Part shown: positions 1-8,189 of the stretch, piece after piece
Numbering within the stretch: position 1 is the first letter of the stretch
Layout of the letters: every line of letters starts with the position of its first letter
Assembly: GCF_001544375.1 (NCBI RefSeq)
Contig: NZ_BCQJ01000003.1
Coordinates: forward strand, 62,001-126,000
Direction: 5' to 3'
DNA length: 64,000 nucleotides
Source of the DNA: Enterococcus canis NBRC 100695
GTDB taxonomy: Bacteria > Bacillota > Bacilli > Lactobacillales > Enterococcaceae
Notes under the pieces: model-generated
Databases searched by the model: none
What the model was told of the DNA's origin: nothing
The model's input: only the letters and a program-made list of their open reading frames with translations
Made by a program: the position numbers and the translations under genes

Positions 1-1158
1 GCAGTAGGATTATCTGCGTATTTCAGTTATTACTATATTTTAAAGGGTACTTTTTTTGCCGCGGATACTAGCAGCACCACTGCCACCAGCAGTGAAAGCC
101 TCACCTCCCCGGACCCGACAGAAGAAAAGCTCGGTTTTGATACGCACTATGCTAACTTTCAGCAACGCGTTGACGCCAGCAACAGTCCTTCGCCCTTAGC
201 CGCTCAAATTGATGAGTATCTCAAAGCGGGAGATTTCATCGGGACTGCCTTAGTCGTTCACGAAGGAAAAATCATTTATCAAAAAGGTGCTGGATATGCC
301 AATTTAGCAAAAGGTGTTGTCAACGACATCAATACTCAATACAATATCGGTTCTGTTCAAAAAAACCTAACGGGTCTTTTGATTATGCAGCAGATACAGC
401 AAGGAAAACTGTCTTTAGATACGTCCTTAGCGACCTTTTATCCCACAATCCCTTATGCGGAATCTATTACCATTCGGCAAATGCTCACCATGCATTCTGG
501 GCTGGTACAAACCAAACAACCCACTAAAGTCATGGATGACCAACAATTGATCCAGTTTGCCTGCGACCATCTAAAAGTAGAAAAGTTAGGACAATGGCGT
601 TATTCGCCTGTCAACTTTGTTCTTTTAAGTGGGATTTTGATGCAATTGACGGGGAATGATTACTATCAACTTGTTCAACAACAAATTTTAGACCCTTTGG
701 CGCTCGCCCATAGTGCCTTTTATCAAACGTTTACTAAAGACAAAGCCTATCCTGTTGCCTACGCACCTAGTGATGCTGGCGCAGATTATGGCTCTATTGT
801 AAAAGAAGCAGATTACGCCTACGCCCGTGAATTGGGGACCGGCAATCTCGCCATGACTCCTGGCGACCTTTATACGTATTATCAAGCCTTACTTAGCGAC
901 AAGCTGCTGACGGCTCAGCAGGTTACTAGCTTATTGACACCTTATGATCAATATACCTATGCCGCAGGGCTTTATAATCGCGGTACTTACTACACAGCCC
1001 ACGGCGTAGAAAAAGGAATGGAGGTCTCCGCCATAGTGGCCACTGATGCCAGTGACGCGGTCATTCTTATGACAAACCAAGCGCCGGGTCATGATTTGAA
1101 TAGTGATCAGGCAGCCGCAATTTACCAAATGATTACCGGCGTTCAGGCCAAGGTCTAG
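1..1158 (+). CDS. Serine hydrolase, beta-lactamase/PBP-like family (5' end outside window)
   Basis: Probable extracellular serine hydrolase with a penicillin-binding/class C beta-lactamase fold. The frame is open from base 1, so the start lies outside the window. The first visible residues are hydrophobic (end of a membrane segment), followed by a Ser/Thr-rich stretch. The nucleophile motif SVQK is at visible residues 118-121. The second motif region reads YSPVN (201-205) rather than plain YxN, and an HG pair at 334-335 may be the third motif. The same SVQK occurs in staphylococcal FmtA, a teichoic acid D-alanyl esterase, so an FmtA-like role in wall modification is possible, but that is inference. 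The dedA-like gene follows after 9 bases and is probably co-transcribed. Confidence 0.85.
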   Translation, partial: AVGLSAYFSYYYILKGTFFAADTSSTTATSSESLTSPDPTEEKLGFDTHYANFQQRVDASNSPSPLAAQIDEYLKAGDFIGTALVVHEGKIIYQKGAGYANLAKGVVNDINTQYNIGSVQKNLTGLLIMQQIQQGKLSLDTSLATFYPTIPYAESITIRQMLTMHSGLVQTKQPTKVMDDQQLIQFACDHLKVEKLGQWRYSPVNFVLLSGILMQLTGNDYYQLVQQQILDPLALAHSAFYQTFTKDKAYPVAYAPSDAGADYGSIVKEADYAYARELGTGNLAMTPGDLYTYYQALLSDKLLTAQQVTSLLTPYDQYTYAAGLYNRGTYYTAHGVEKGMEVSAIVATDASDAVILMTNQAPGHDLNSDQAAAIYQMITGVQAKV

Positions 1159-1167
1159 AGGAGGAGA

Positions 1168-1815
1168 ATGATGATTGTTATTGATTTTATTTTACATGTA
1201 GATGAACACTTGCTTTATTTGATTCAGCAATATGGGGCTGGCATTTATCCCCTTTTATTTGCGATTTTATTCGTTGAGACTGGCGTCGTGGTCTTTCCGT
1301 TTTTACCAGGAGACTCCCTTTTATTTGCTGCAGGAGCGTTGATTTCTGCCAGCAATGGCGTTTTATCCCTGCCTTGGCTGCTATTGGTCTGTATCCTTGC
1401 CTCAATAATTGGTAACTCCACCAATTACTGGCTTGGGCATAAACTGGGGACCCCGGTCTTATATTCAAAAAAAGTAGGCCGTTTTCTAAAGCCGCAACAA
1501 GTTCAAAAGGCGGAACACTTTTTTGAAGAAAAGGGCAAATACACCATTTTTATTGGTCGTTTTTTGCCTTTTATCCGGACACTGATTCCCTTTATCGCTG
1601 GTTCCACCAAAATGCCTTGGCGTACTTTTAGCTTTTACAACATTATCAGTGCCATCTGCTGGGTCGTTTTAGCCACTTGTGCCGGTTACTTCCTTGGGAG
1701 TATCCCGGTGATTCATGATCATTTTTCATTGATTATGTTAGCCGTGATTTTTGTTTCCTTATTACCTATGGTGATCACAGCTTGGAAAAATTTCCGCCAA
1801 CGATCAGCTTCGTAG
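1168..1815 (+). CDS. DedA family membrane protein
   Basis: DedA/SNARE-associated family integral membrane protein of 215 residues, the usual size. Such proteins are linked to lipid carrier (undecaprenyl phosphate or phospholipid) flipping. The family signature is visible as GRFLPFIRTLIPFIAG around residues 130-145, between two re-entrant hydrophobic stretches, with further membrane segments near the N-terminus (about 20-60) and the C-terminus (about 165-205). The start has a strong AGAGGAGGAG site just upstream; a second ATG directly follows the first. It lies 9 bases after a serine hydrolase gene and is closed by a long hairpin terminator. Confidence 0.88.
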   Translation: MMIVIDFILHVDEHLLYLIQQYGAGIYPLLFAILFVETGVVVFPFLPGDSLLFAAGALISASNGVLSLPWLLLVCILASIIGNSTNYWLGHKLGTPVLYSKKVGRFLKPQQVQKAEHFFEEKGKYTIFIGRFLPFIRTLIPFIAGSTKMPWRTFSFYNIISAICWVVLATCAGYFLGSIPVIHDHFSLIMLAVIFVSLLPMVITAWKNFRQRSAS

Positions 1816-1836
1816 CCTTTAACTAAAACGCCATAT

Positions 1837-1882
1837 AAAAAGGTTGGATAAAACTGTAGGAACAGTTTTATCCAACCTTTTT
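1837..1882. terminator. Bidirectional terminator between convergent genes
   Basis: Perfect 20-bp inverted repeat (1837-1856 with 1863-1882) and a 6-nt loop, flanked by A-runs and T-runs. It serves the dedA unit on the plus strand and the Nudix gene on the minus strand. Confidence 0.9.
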
Positions 1883-1902
1883 AGTTCTAACATAAATCTG
1901 CG

Positions 1903-2382
1903 CTAGCCTTCTCGCTGAAGGAGGTGAATTATTTCCCCTTGTGGATGGTCTTGATAGTAGCCCACAACCTCATTCAGTATTTTGGGTCGCAAATCTTTGC
2001 TTTCTAATTTATCAAACTTTACCCACTGCGGAAGTAGCTTTTCTTCCCCAGCAAGAACCGGCATTTCCACCGCCGTCATCTTTCGCTTAAGCCCATAGAC
2101 GTAAATAAATTGATGGTAGTCTGCATTTTGATAAATAAGAAAATTTTCAATTATCGCAACAAGTTTAACTACCTCAACCGCCAGTCCCGTTTCTTCTTGA
2201 AATTCCCTAATAACTGCCTCAGCAGTAGTCTCGCCTGTTTTAACAGCGCCACCGGTTAAGGTTCGGCTACCATCAGGTTCATTGGAGATTAAGAGTTGTT
2301 CACCCTCTAAAAGGATGCCACAGGCCCGAACGTCAAACCCGTTTTCGCCAATCTTTATGCGAATATCTTGTCTATTATACAT
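1903..2382 (-). CDS. Nudix hydrolase
   Basis: Nudix family pyrophosphohydrolase of 159 residues. The Nudix box is complete: it begins at GGAVKTGETTAEA, continues with the expected spacing into REFQEETGL (about residues 44-67), and has all catalytic Glu residues. The substrate cannot be told from sequence; small Nudix proteins of this size remove (d)NTPs, sugar nucleotides or related compounds. The gene stands alone, convergent with dedA and downstream of the tRNA-Thr terminator. Confidence 0.88.
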   Translation of the reverse strand: MYNRQDIRIKIGENGFDVRACGILLEGEQLLISNEPDGSRTLTGGAVKTGETTAEAVIREFQEETGLAVEVVKLVAIIENFLIYQNADYHQFIYVYGLKRKMTAVEMPVLAGEEKLLPQWVKFDKLESKDLRPKILNEVVGYYQDHPQGEIIHLLQREG

Positions 2383-2415
2383 CCCTGCCCCGCCTTCCTA
2401 TTTTATAAAAATAGA

Positions 2416-2445
2416 CAAAAAAAGGATCTTGAATATTCAAGATCC
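2416..2445 (-). terminator. Terminator of tRNA-Thr
   Basis: A 22-base perfect palindrome (2424-2445) just after the tRNA 3' end, followed on the minus strand by a run of T (2416-2423). Confidence 0.85.
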
Positions 2446-2450
2446 CAAAA

Positions 2451-2523
2451 AGCCACCTGTCGGATTCGAACCGACGACCCCCACCTTACCATGGTGGTGC
2501 TCTACCTACTGAGCTAAGGCGGC
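2451..2523 (-). tRNA. tRNA-Thr (anticodon GGT)
   Basis: A 73-nt cloverleaf on the minus strand. The 7-bp acceptor stem is GCCGCCU with AGGUGGC (one G-U pair). The D-arm GCUCAGUAGGUAGAGC is typical, the anticodon stem CCACC/GGUGG encloses loop AUGGUAA (anticodon GGU), and the T-arm carries GGUUCGAAUCC. The 3' CCA is not encoded. It has its own strong promoter and terminator. Confidence 0.96.
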
Positions 2524-2547
2524 ATATTGCTTATCAGCACAAGAAAT

Positions 2548-2576
2548 AGAATAACGGATAAGCAATCATTTGTCAA
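2548..2576 (-). promoter_or_regulatory. Promoter of tRNA-Thr
   Basis: On the minus strand, TTGACA (2571-2576), a 17-base spacer and TATTCT (2548-2553), ending about 25 bases before the tRNA. A 10-bp inverted repeat (2526-2535 with 2557-2566) overlaps the -10 region and may also end transcription coming from the HAD unit. Confidence 0.8.
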
Positions 2577-2601
2577 TCACTAGTACTAAAAATCCCCGGA
2601 T

Positions 2602-2760
2602 TTATTCGGAAGGTTCCTCAGGCTTTTTTTCTTTGGGCTCAGCCGTTGCTTGATCTTCTTTTAGAATTTCTTCGACTGATTCTTTTCCTAGAAACTTCCC
2701 CAAGCCTTCCGCTAACTGCTTTGTTTGACGTAAGATAAAATCACGGTCTTCTTGTGGCAT
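2602..2760 (-). CDS. Small acidic/charged protein, translationally coupled to HAD phosphatase
   Basis: A 52-residue reading frame starting MPQEDRDFILRQTKQLAEGL and ending in a Lys/Glu/Pro-rich tail (EPKEKKPEEPSE). The ATG overlaps the stop of the upstream HAD gene (TAATG), and a GGAGG site sits at the right distance inside the end of that gene, so translation is coupled. The N-terminal half is predicted to be helical. It may belong to a small Lactobacillales family (DUF6483-like), but I cannot confirm this. No function is known. Confidence 0.7.
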   Translation of the reverse strand: MPQEDRDFILRQTKQLAEGLGKFLGKESVEEILKEDQATAEPKEKKPEEPSE

Positions 2761-3413
2761 TAGGCTTCCTCCAAAGTATTAATAGCACTTAACAACTCAG
2801 AGGGTTGAGTCACTATTTTGTCAGCGCCGCCTTCTTGTAACTCACTTTCGCTACCGAAACCATACAGAACACCGATACTCTTCAAACCATTGGCTTTGGC
2901 CCCCAGAATGTCATGTTCCCGGTCGCCGATCATCACTGTTGCAGTAGGTGTTGCCTTTGACTCCTGCAATGCGTAAGCAATCACTTGCTCTTTCAAGGTC
3001 CGTTCCGTATCCATCGTTGCACCGTAAATCCCTTTAAAGTAGCGCGTTAGATTAAAATGGGTCAAAATACGCTCTGCAAAAATTTCTGGCTTACTAGTAG
3101 CAATTGATAACGTATAGGTTTGGCTTAGTTCTTGCAGCGCCTCTTCTAAGCCATCATAAATTGTTCCTTGGAAAATCCCTCGCTGACTATAATATTCTCG
3201 GTAAGCTGCCACTGCCTCTTGCGCGCTAGCTTCATCCAATGAAAAATAGCGTTGAAAAGATTCTCGTAAAGGTGGGCCAATAAAGACACGGTAGTCTTCT
3301 ACCAATGTGCTGTCCAAGCCGTTTTTAGCAACTGCATATTGAATTGCGCGAATGATTCCCTCTTCAGAATCCATGATGGTCCCATCTAAATCAAAAAAGA
3401 TATTGGTTACCAT
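2760..3413 (-). CDS. HAD-superfamily hydrolase, phosphoglycolate phosphatase-like
   Basis: HAD subfamily IA phosphatase of 217 residues. Motif I is FDLDGTIMD (about residues 6-14, with both catalytic Asp), followed by a helical cap domain. The motif III Lys region is near LKEQ, and motif IV is GDREHD (about 165-170). It most resembles Gph/PpaX-type enzymes that hydrolyse phosphoglycolate or pyrophosphate; the substrate is not certain. The ATG at 3413 is chosen because AAAGGAG lies 7 bases upstream; an upstream in-frame ATG at 3434 lacks a site. It is followed by an overlapping 52-residue gene. Confidence 0.87.
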   Translation of the reverse strand: MVTNIFFDLDGTIMDSEEGIIRAIQYAVAKNGLDSTLVEDYRVFIGPPLRESFQRYFSLDEASAQEAVAAYREYYSQRGIFQGTIYDGLEEALQELSQTYTLSIATSKPEIFAERILTHFNLTRYFKGIYGATMDTERTLKEQVIAYALQESKATPTATVMIGDREHDILGAKANGLKSIGVLYGFGSESELQEGGADKIVTQPSELLSAINTLEEA

Positions 3414-3529
3414 TTCATCACTCCTTTTTCCCATCTTACCATAAAAAATCGGCTGTTTTCCTTTTATCTAGGAAGTTTCTCCTCCACAGTGGTTTTTTTA
3501 GCAAATGATTTTAGCTATGAGCGAATTTC

Positions 3530-3572
3530 TTGAGTTATTTTGCCTAAGCCTTTATACTTACTTTTAGTAAGT
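3530..3572 (+). promoter_or_regulatory. Promoter with overlapping operator-like palindrome for the dioxygenase gene
   Basis: TTGAGT (3530-3535), 17 bases, then TATACT (3553-3558). An inverted repeat ACTTAC-5 nt-GTAAGT (3556-3572) overlaps the -10 box and the expected start of transcription, the normal place for a repressor site. The downstream gene is MhqO-like; such genes are repressed by MarR-type regulators (MhqR) that sense quinones. The regulator itself is not in this window. Confidence 0.6.
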
Positions 3573-3604
3573 TAAATATTTTTTACCGTAGGAGGTATTT
3601 ACAC

Positions 3605-4579
3605 ATGGATATTCAAATTAGAGGATTACATCACGTTACCGCAATGACTAGCAGCGCCGAAAAAATCTACCGGTTCTTTACCGATATTTTAGGTTTGCGT
3701 TTAATCAAAAAAACTGTCAATCAAGACGACATTGAAACTTATCACCTATACTTCACAGATGATTTAGGTTCAGCCGGCACAGATATGACCTTTTTCGATT
3801 TTCCAGGCATCCCTAAAGGAACTAAAGGAACCAATACGATTTCGCGCACCTCTTTCCGTGTGAAAAGCGATGCTTCCTTAGACTACTGGATTGACCGTTT
3901 CAATCAAAATGGTGTGGAACATGGTGAGATCTTAGAACGTTTCGGTAAAAAATATATTGAATTTGAAGATTTCGATAACCAACGCTACCAAGTAATATCT
4001 GACGAAAAAAATGTCGGTGTTGCGGGCGGAACACCTTGGAAAAATTCAAATGTGCCGGCAGAACATGCCTTGATTGGATTAGGTCCTGTTTTTGTAACCG
4101 TTCAAAACTTCAAACATATGCAATTGGTTTTAGAAAACGTCTTAGGTTTTAAACTGACTGATGCAGAAGGCAACTTCCATCAATTTGAAATCGGCGAAGG
4201 CGGTAATGGCGCCACTATCATCGTGGAACATCGTGAAGACTTGCCCGTTGCCCAAGAAGGTTATGGTAATGTCCATCACTTAGCCTTGCGCGTAGCTGAC
4301 CGCGAAGCCTTGGAACATTGGATTAATACCATCAATAAATTAGAATTCCCAAATTCTGGATTTGTTGAACGTTTCTACTTCGAGTCTGAATACTTTATGG
4401 CTGCGCCTAACGTATTGTTTGAATTAGCGACTGACGGTCCTGGCTTCTTGCAAGATGAAACCTATGAAACAGCTGGGGAAATCCTTTCCTTACCGCCATT
4501 TTTAGAACCAAAACGTCAAGAAATTGAAGATTATGTGCGCCCCTTCGATACTTCTGACGCAAATAAAAAACGTAACTAA
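3605..4579 (+). CDS. Ring-cleaving dioxygenase, MhqO-like (VOC family)
   Basis: A 324-residue protein with two vicinal-oxygen-chelate halves. The N-terminal half begins with LHHVTAMTSSAEKIYRFF (about residues 8-25), which carries a His metal ligand. The second half has GNVHHLALRV (about 222-231) and FELATDGPGF (about 276-285), where the remaining His and Glu ligands are expected. This layout matches MhqO-type dioxygenases that open hydroquinone/catechol rings in quinone detoxification. It has a clear promoter and an AGGAGG site and is followed by a terminator and a flavin reductase gene. Confidence 0.88.
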   Translation: MDIQIRGLHHVTAMTSSAEKIYRFFTDILGLRLIKKTVNQDDIETYHLYFTDDLGSAGTDMTFFDFPGIPKGTKGTNTISRTSFRVKSDASLDYWIDRFNQNGVEHGEILERFGKKYIEFEDFDNQRYQVISDEKNVGVAGGTPWKNSNVPAEHALIGLGPVFVTVQNFKHMQLVLENVLGFKLTDAEGNFHQFEIGEGGNGATIIVEHREDLPVAQEGYGNVHHLALRVADREALEHWINTINKLEFPNSGFVERFYFESEYFMAAPNVLFELATDGPGFLQDETYETAGEILSLPPFLEPKRQEIEDYVRPFDTSDANKKRN

Positions 4580-4597
4580 TTAAGTAAAAGAGTCCCT

Positions 4598-4631
4598 AAA
4601 GACTGGATGAAGTCACGCGCATCCAGTCTTT
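4598..4631 (+). terminator. Terminator between dioxygenase and flavin reductase genes
   Basis: An 11-bp stem (4598-4608 with 4621-4631) followed by a T-run. It overlaps the leader of the next gene, so some read-through is likely because no separate promoter is obvious. Confidence 0.75.
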
Positions 4632-4650
4632 TTTTAAAGGAGGAAATCTC

Positions 4651-5265
4651 ATGCGGCATTTTGCTAGTCATGATTTAACAAAAAAGCAGCAGTACAAGTT
4701 TTTATCGGGCGCTATCATTCCAAGGCCAATTGCCTGGATCACGACGCAAAACCAGGATGGCCTCGTTAATGCCGCCCCTTTTAGCTTCTTTTCAGGTGCC
4801 TCTAACGAGCTGCCCTTAGCCACCCTTGCAATTTTACGAAAAAACGGTGTTTTAAAAGACTCCGCCCGCAATATCTTAGAGCAGCAGGAATTGGTGATTC
4901 ATTTTGTTAACGAAACGGTCGTAGCTGACATGAATCAGACGGCAGCCAACTTAGCACCTGAGGAAAGCGAAGTCGTGGTGAATAAGCTGGCCACAATTTC
5001 CAGTCAAACGGTTGCGGTTCCCGGCTTAACTGCCGCCCCCATTCGGATGGAGGCTGTCTTACACCAATATTTACCTATTAAAGATGGCGAGCGGGTCCTA
5101 ACTGATCTTTTTGTGGTTCGGATTACGGACTTCTATTTTGACGAGTCCCTCTTCGATGCCGAACGGGAATACATTTTACCCGAAAGCTTTGCGCCAATTG
5201 CTCGCTTAGCGGGTAATCACTATGCCAATATCAGTGACTTTTTCGAATTAGAACGGCCCCAATAA
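4651..5265 (+). CDS. Flavin reductase-like domain protein (FMN-binding)
   Basis: A 204-residue protein of the flavin reductase-like/DIM6-NtaB split-barrel family, which bind FMN and act as reductases or oxygenase partners. Typical features are FLSGAIIPRPIAWITT near residues 18-33, APFSFFSG (about 46-53) and an FVNE strand. AAAGGAGG precedes the ATG. Its place behind an MhqO-like dioxygenase suggests a joint role in quinone or aromatic detoxification; that link is inference from the neighbourhood. Confidence 0.82.
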   Translation: MRHFASHDLTKKQQYKFLSGAIIPRPIAWITTQNQDGLVNAAPFSFFSGASNELPLATLAILRKNGVLKDSARNILEQQELVIHFVNETVVADMNQTAANLAPEESEVVVNKLATISSQTVAVPGLTAAPIRMEAVLHQYLPIKDGERVLTDLFVVRITDFYFDESLFDAEREYILPESFAPIARLAGNHYANISDFFELERPQ

Positions 5266-5300
5266 AAAAACGTCTCAAGTTTTTAGCTTGAGGCGTTTTT
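5265..5300. terminator. Bidirectional terminator
   Basis: A 14-bp stem (5266-5279 with 5287-5300) flanked by A- and T-runs between the convergent flavin reductase and HesB-like genes. Confidence 0.88.
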
Positions 5301-5305
5301 CTGTT

Positions 5306-5656
5306 TTATGGTCGTAAATCGACGATTGGTACATTACCATCTAAGACACCACTTGGTGATTTTAGGTATAACGTGTTAAAACGATCCTTGACGTCTAGCG
5401 TCATATCTTCGTCTAAATACATTTTAGAATAGTCCTTAATCAAGACCTCACCCACATTGCTATCTAAAGTCAGCGCATAGTCTTTACTTTCTTGCACTTT
5501 ATCCAAGATCAAAATTCGAAAGCTAGTGTCCAAGGAGCAGACACCCATTTTTGAATAGGCCCCCACGCCATCATCTAAATCCAACACTACTTTAGCGCCA
5601 GCTTCAATATAAGGTTCCAGTTTAGCTTGGGCAGCATCTGTTACAGTCAAATACAT
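5306..5656 (-). CDS. HesB/IscA-fold protein without the cysteine set
   Basis: A 116-residue protein of the Fe-S biosynthesis (HesB/YfhF-like) fold found in Lactobacillales. It starts MYLTVTDAAQAKLEPY and has the strand pattern VVLDLDDGVG. Only one cysteine (in MGVCSLD) is present, whereas A-type carriers such as IscA use three, so a classic cluster carrier role is doubtful. The ATG at 5656 is preferred because GGAGG lies 8 bases upstream; an in-frame ATG at 5674 has no site. Confidence 0.72.
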   Translation of the reverse strand: MYLTVTDAAQAKLEPYIEAGAKVVLDLDDGVGAYSKMGVCSLDTSFRILILDKVQESKDYALTLDSNVGEVLIKDYSKMYLDEDMTLDVKDRFNTLYLKSPSGVLDGNVPIVDLRP

Positions 5657-5683
5657 CCTAAAACCCTCCTTCATAAATAAAAA

Positions 5684-5741
5684 ATCTTTTCAGTTATCTC
5701 TTCCTTCATACTAGCACAGCGGGAGAGATAACTGAAAAGAT
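5684..5741 (-). terminator. Long-stem terminator of the GH25 gene
   Basis: A perfect 18-bp inverted repeat (5684-5701 with 5724-5741) with an unusually large 22-nt loop, followed on the minus strand by a T-rich stretch. It lies 12 bases beyond the stop of the muramidase gene. Confidence 0.82.
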
Positions 5742-5752
5742 ATGTTTAGTGC

Positions 5753-8020
5753 TTATTTGACGTAGGACTTATTAGCCGTTAAATAGCCTTGGTTCGTAAC
5801 AAAGCGCGGTACACCGGAGGCAGTAAATTGGATTCCTTTGACGGTTACTTTCGTGTTCTTTTTCACTGCCTGCTTCCGATTTTTCAAATTGACATCGCCA
5901 TAGAAATAATCATTTTTCTTCAACGTAACACTACTCTTAGCCGCAGTAAAATATTGCGAATAATTCGCCGTCACTTTAGAAACGATAGTCTTCTTGGCAG
6001 AGATATAGGTACCATTACTTAACTTAAAGCGCGGGTAGTTAGAATCACTATAAGCCACGCCGACTACCTTCAAAACATCACCTTTTTTATACTGTTTACT
6101 GCCATTTTTTAAGTTAGCTTCTTTATACGCCCAATCGTTTTTCAGAAGGACAATATAGCCTTGATTGGTGAAATAGTAATCTTGATAATTGGTGACTAGG
6201 GTGGACACAATTGTCCGGTTACTTGAAATGTAAGAACCATCAGACAAGATAAAGCGCGGTGTCCCACCACTCGTATACGCAATGCCTTTTACATTGACCT
6301 TGGCACCTGTTTTATACAACTTTTTCTTCTGATTGCTGCTAAGGTTCACATTCTTATAAGAATAATCATTTTTCAGCAAGACTAATTGCTTCGGCACTTT
6401 CGTCATGTAGTTCGCATAGCTATTAGTTATAGTGGAAACAATACTGCGATTTGCAGAGATATATGTCCCATTACTCAATTTAAAGCGGGGATAGTTCGTT
6501 GAGCTATACACAATACCGGAAATTTTCAAGACGGTACCGGCAGCATATTTTGTTTTCACTTGATTTTTAGACAAGTTAGCATCGCCATAAGAAGTATCAC
6601 TTTTCAGCATAACGATATAATTCGTCGCTGGCTGTGTATAGTAATTCTTATAGTTTCCTGTAATCTGTCTAACGATCGACTTATTAGCCGTTAAGTAGCC
6701 ACCATTGACGATCAAACGTGGTGTGCCACCTGAAGTCTTGGTAATACCTGTGATTTTCAAAACAGTACCCTTTTTATAGGTCGTGCTCTTAGTTTTAAAG
6801 TTCACATCTTTATAAATGCAATCATCCTTCAACACCGTCACGTAGCCTGGGTTTGACGTATAATAGTTGGCTGGTTTCGGAACAGTCACAAATTTTTTCA
6901 CATAATCTGACGAAATATCAAACGGAAAATCAATTCCGGGGAATTTCAACCGTGAATTCCATTGCCATGCGCCGTATTGCGTATGACTTTGATTCTTGCT
7001 GACAGAGTAAGGATATTGTGCGATCCAAATATTTTTTGCCCCTAAAGTATTGGCGTTTAACTGTCCAGCAGTTATCGCGCCCAAATAAGTATAGTGAACG
7101 GTGTTACCATAGCCTTGTTTCTTCAATTCTTCGGCAAAAATCTGAGATTGACGGGTATGATTAGCGGTCCCCATAATCTCTGGATCTTCTAAATCGTTGA
7201 CCATGATCGTTGAAGCAGCCAAGCCCAGCTTCTTCGCAAATTTAGCATAATAGCGTGCTTCGGCTCGCGCACCCGCATCAGTCGTAAACCAGCTGTAATG
7301 GTAAGTCGAAACTTTCAAGCCAGCTGCTTGTGCATTTTGAATCTGAATCTGTGCATAGGGATTACGATAAGTGGTATATTCCGTCAGTTTGACAGCAACC
7401 CCTTTAACACCCCAAGCCTTCAATAACTGATAGTTTGCGACACTTAGATAACCATTATGGGAAGAAACATCTACAAAATCTTTTGTTGGTGTATTTGCAT
7501 TGTTGTGCGCCACCTGCGGAATAGAACGGACAGCACTTTGAACTACCGGTGCTTGAAAAGAACGAACTTGGATGCGATGAACTGGCTTTTCCGCATCAGA
7601 CAAATCAGAACGCTCATAATCTTCTGGGATAAAAGTATCTGCGTCCTCTTCACTAGTTGCTTCCGTTTCTTTCACTGCTTTCGATTCAGTAGTTGAAGAT
7701 TCTGTTGTTTCTGATTCACTAGAATCTACCACCGGCTTTGTTTCGGTTGATTCTTCTAATACACTGGTTTCCGTCGATGAATTTGTCGTTCCTGGCAATT
7801 CAGTTGGAAAACCTTGCTTTTGTGTTGAACTAGCACTATCTGTCTCGCCAGCTTCGCTTGAACTGTCTAAATCGCTTAGGGACTCAATGCTTTCAGCCGT
7901 TTCAGGAGCTACGCTGATCAAGCCTGAATCCAGACTGCTTTCAGCAAAGGTCGCCATGGGTGCCAAAACCAACGAGCTCATGGATGTAACCACCAAACTT
8001 ACCCAAAATTTTCTTTTCAT
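5753..8020 (-). CDS. Secreted GH25 muramidase with five C-terminal DUF5776-like repeats
   Basis: A 755-residue exported lysozyme-like enzyme. A signal peptide (residues 1-26, ending MATFAES) is followed by a Ser/Thr/Glu-rich linker to about 165. The GH25 domain (about 170-375) has FVDVSSHNG, the catalytic pair in NDLEDPE, IAQYPY, AWQWNS and FDISSDY. Five repeats of about 73 residues follow, each with the pattern YY..P..V.LK.D..Y, then KKGT..K..GI, then PRF and GY.(T/S)ANK. They look like DUF5776 and probably hold the enzyme on the cell surface. There is no LPxTG anchor. The neighbouring C39-like gene carries the same repeats, and a teichoic acid operon lies beyond it. Confidence 0.9.
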   Translation of the reverse strand: MKRKFWVSLVVTSMSSLVLAPMATFAESSLDSGLISVAPETAESIESLSDLDSSSEAGETDSASSTQKQGFPTELPGTTNSSTETSVLEESTETKPVVDSSESETTESSTTESKAVKETEATSEEDADTFIPEDYERSDLSDAEKPVHRIQVRSFQAPVVQSAVRSIPQVAHNNANTPTKDFVDVSSHNGYLSVANYQLLKAWGVKGVAVKLTEYTTYRNPYAQIQIQNAQAAGLKVSTYHYSWFTTDAGARAEARYYAKFAKKLGLAASTIMVNDLEDPEIMGTANHTRQSQIFAEELKKQGYGNTVHYTYLGAITAGQLNANTLGAKNIWIAQYPYSVSKNQSHTQYGAWQWNSRLKFPGIDFPFDISSDYVKKFVTVPKPANYYTSNPGYVTVLKDDCIYKDVNFKTKSTTYKKGTVLKITGITKTSGGTPRLIVNGGYLTANKSIVRQITGNYKNYYTQPATNYIVMLKSDTSYGDANLSKNQVKTKYAAGTVLKISGIVYSSTNYPRFKLSNGTYISANRSIVSTITNSYANYMTKVPKQLVLLKNDYSYKNVNLSSNQKKKLYKTGAKVNVKGIAYTSGGTPRFILSDGSYISSNRTIVSTLVTNYQDYYFTNQGYIVLLKNDWAYKEANLKNGSKQYKKGDVLKVVGVAYSDSNYPRFKLSNGTYISAKKTIVSKVTANYSQYFTAAKSSVTLKKNDYFYGDVNLKNRKQAVKKNTKVTVKGIQFTASGVPRFVTNQGYLTANKSYVK

Positions 8021-8058
8021 TTGCTATTCCACTCCATTTTTTCATTTATGCTACCTTA

Positions 8059-8087
8059 AGCATAACCGAATTCTAATTTGATGGCAA
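8059..8087 (-). promoter_or_regulatory. Promoter of the GH25 muramidase gene
   Basis: Minus strand TTGCCA (8082-8087), 17 bases, TATGCT (8059-8064), about 39 bases before the start codon. A second TTGACA further upstream (about 8116-8121) lacks a good -10 partner. Confidence 0.6.
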
Positions 8088-8144
8088 CGGGCTTTTTGTT
8101 ATTATTGCCTCTTTAATTTTGTCAAATTCATGACAGTTATATGA

Positions 8145-8174
8145 CAAAAAAAGAGAACAGCTGTTGCTGTTCTC
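8145..8174 (-). terminator. Terminator of the C39-like protein gene
   Basis: A 9-bp stem (8153-8161 with 8166-8174), 4-nt loop, and eight T on the minus strand (8145-8152). Confidence 0.88.
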
Positions 8175-8189
8175 CCTTGCTTTGTTTTT

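Noticed and set aside
2282-2512. 76-codon plus-strand frame over the Nudix start, terminator and tRNA-Thr
   Set aside because: It runs through a tRNA gene and a terminator; such a frame is accidental.
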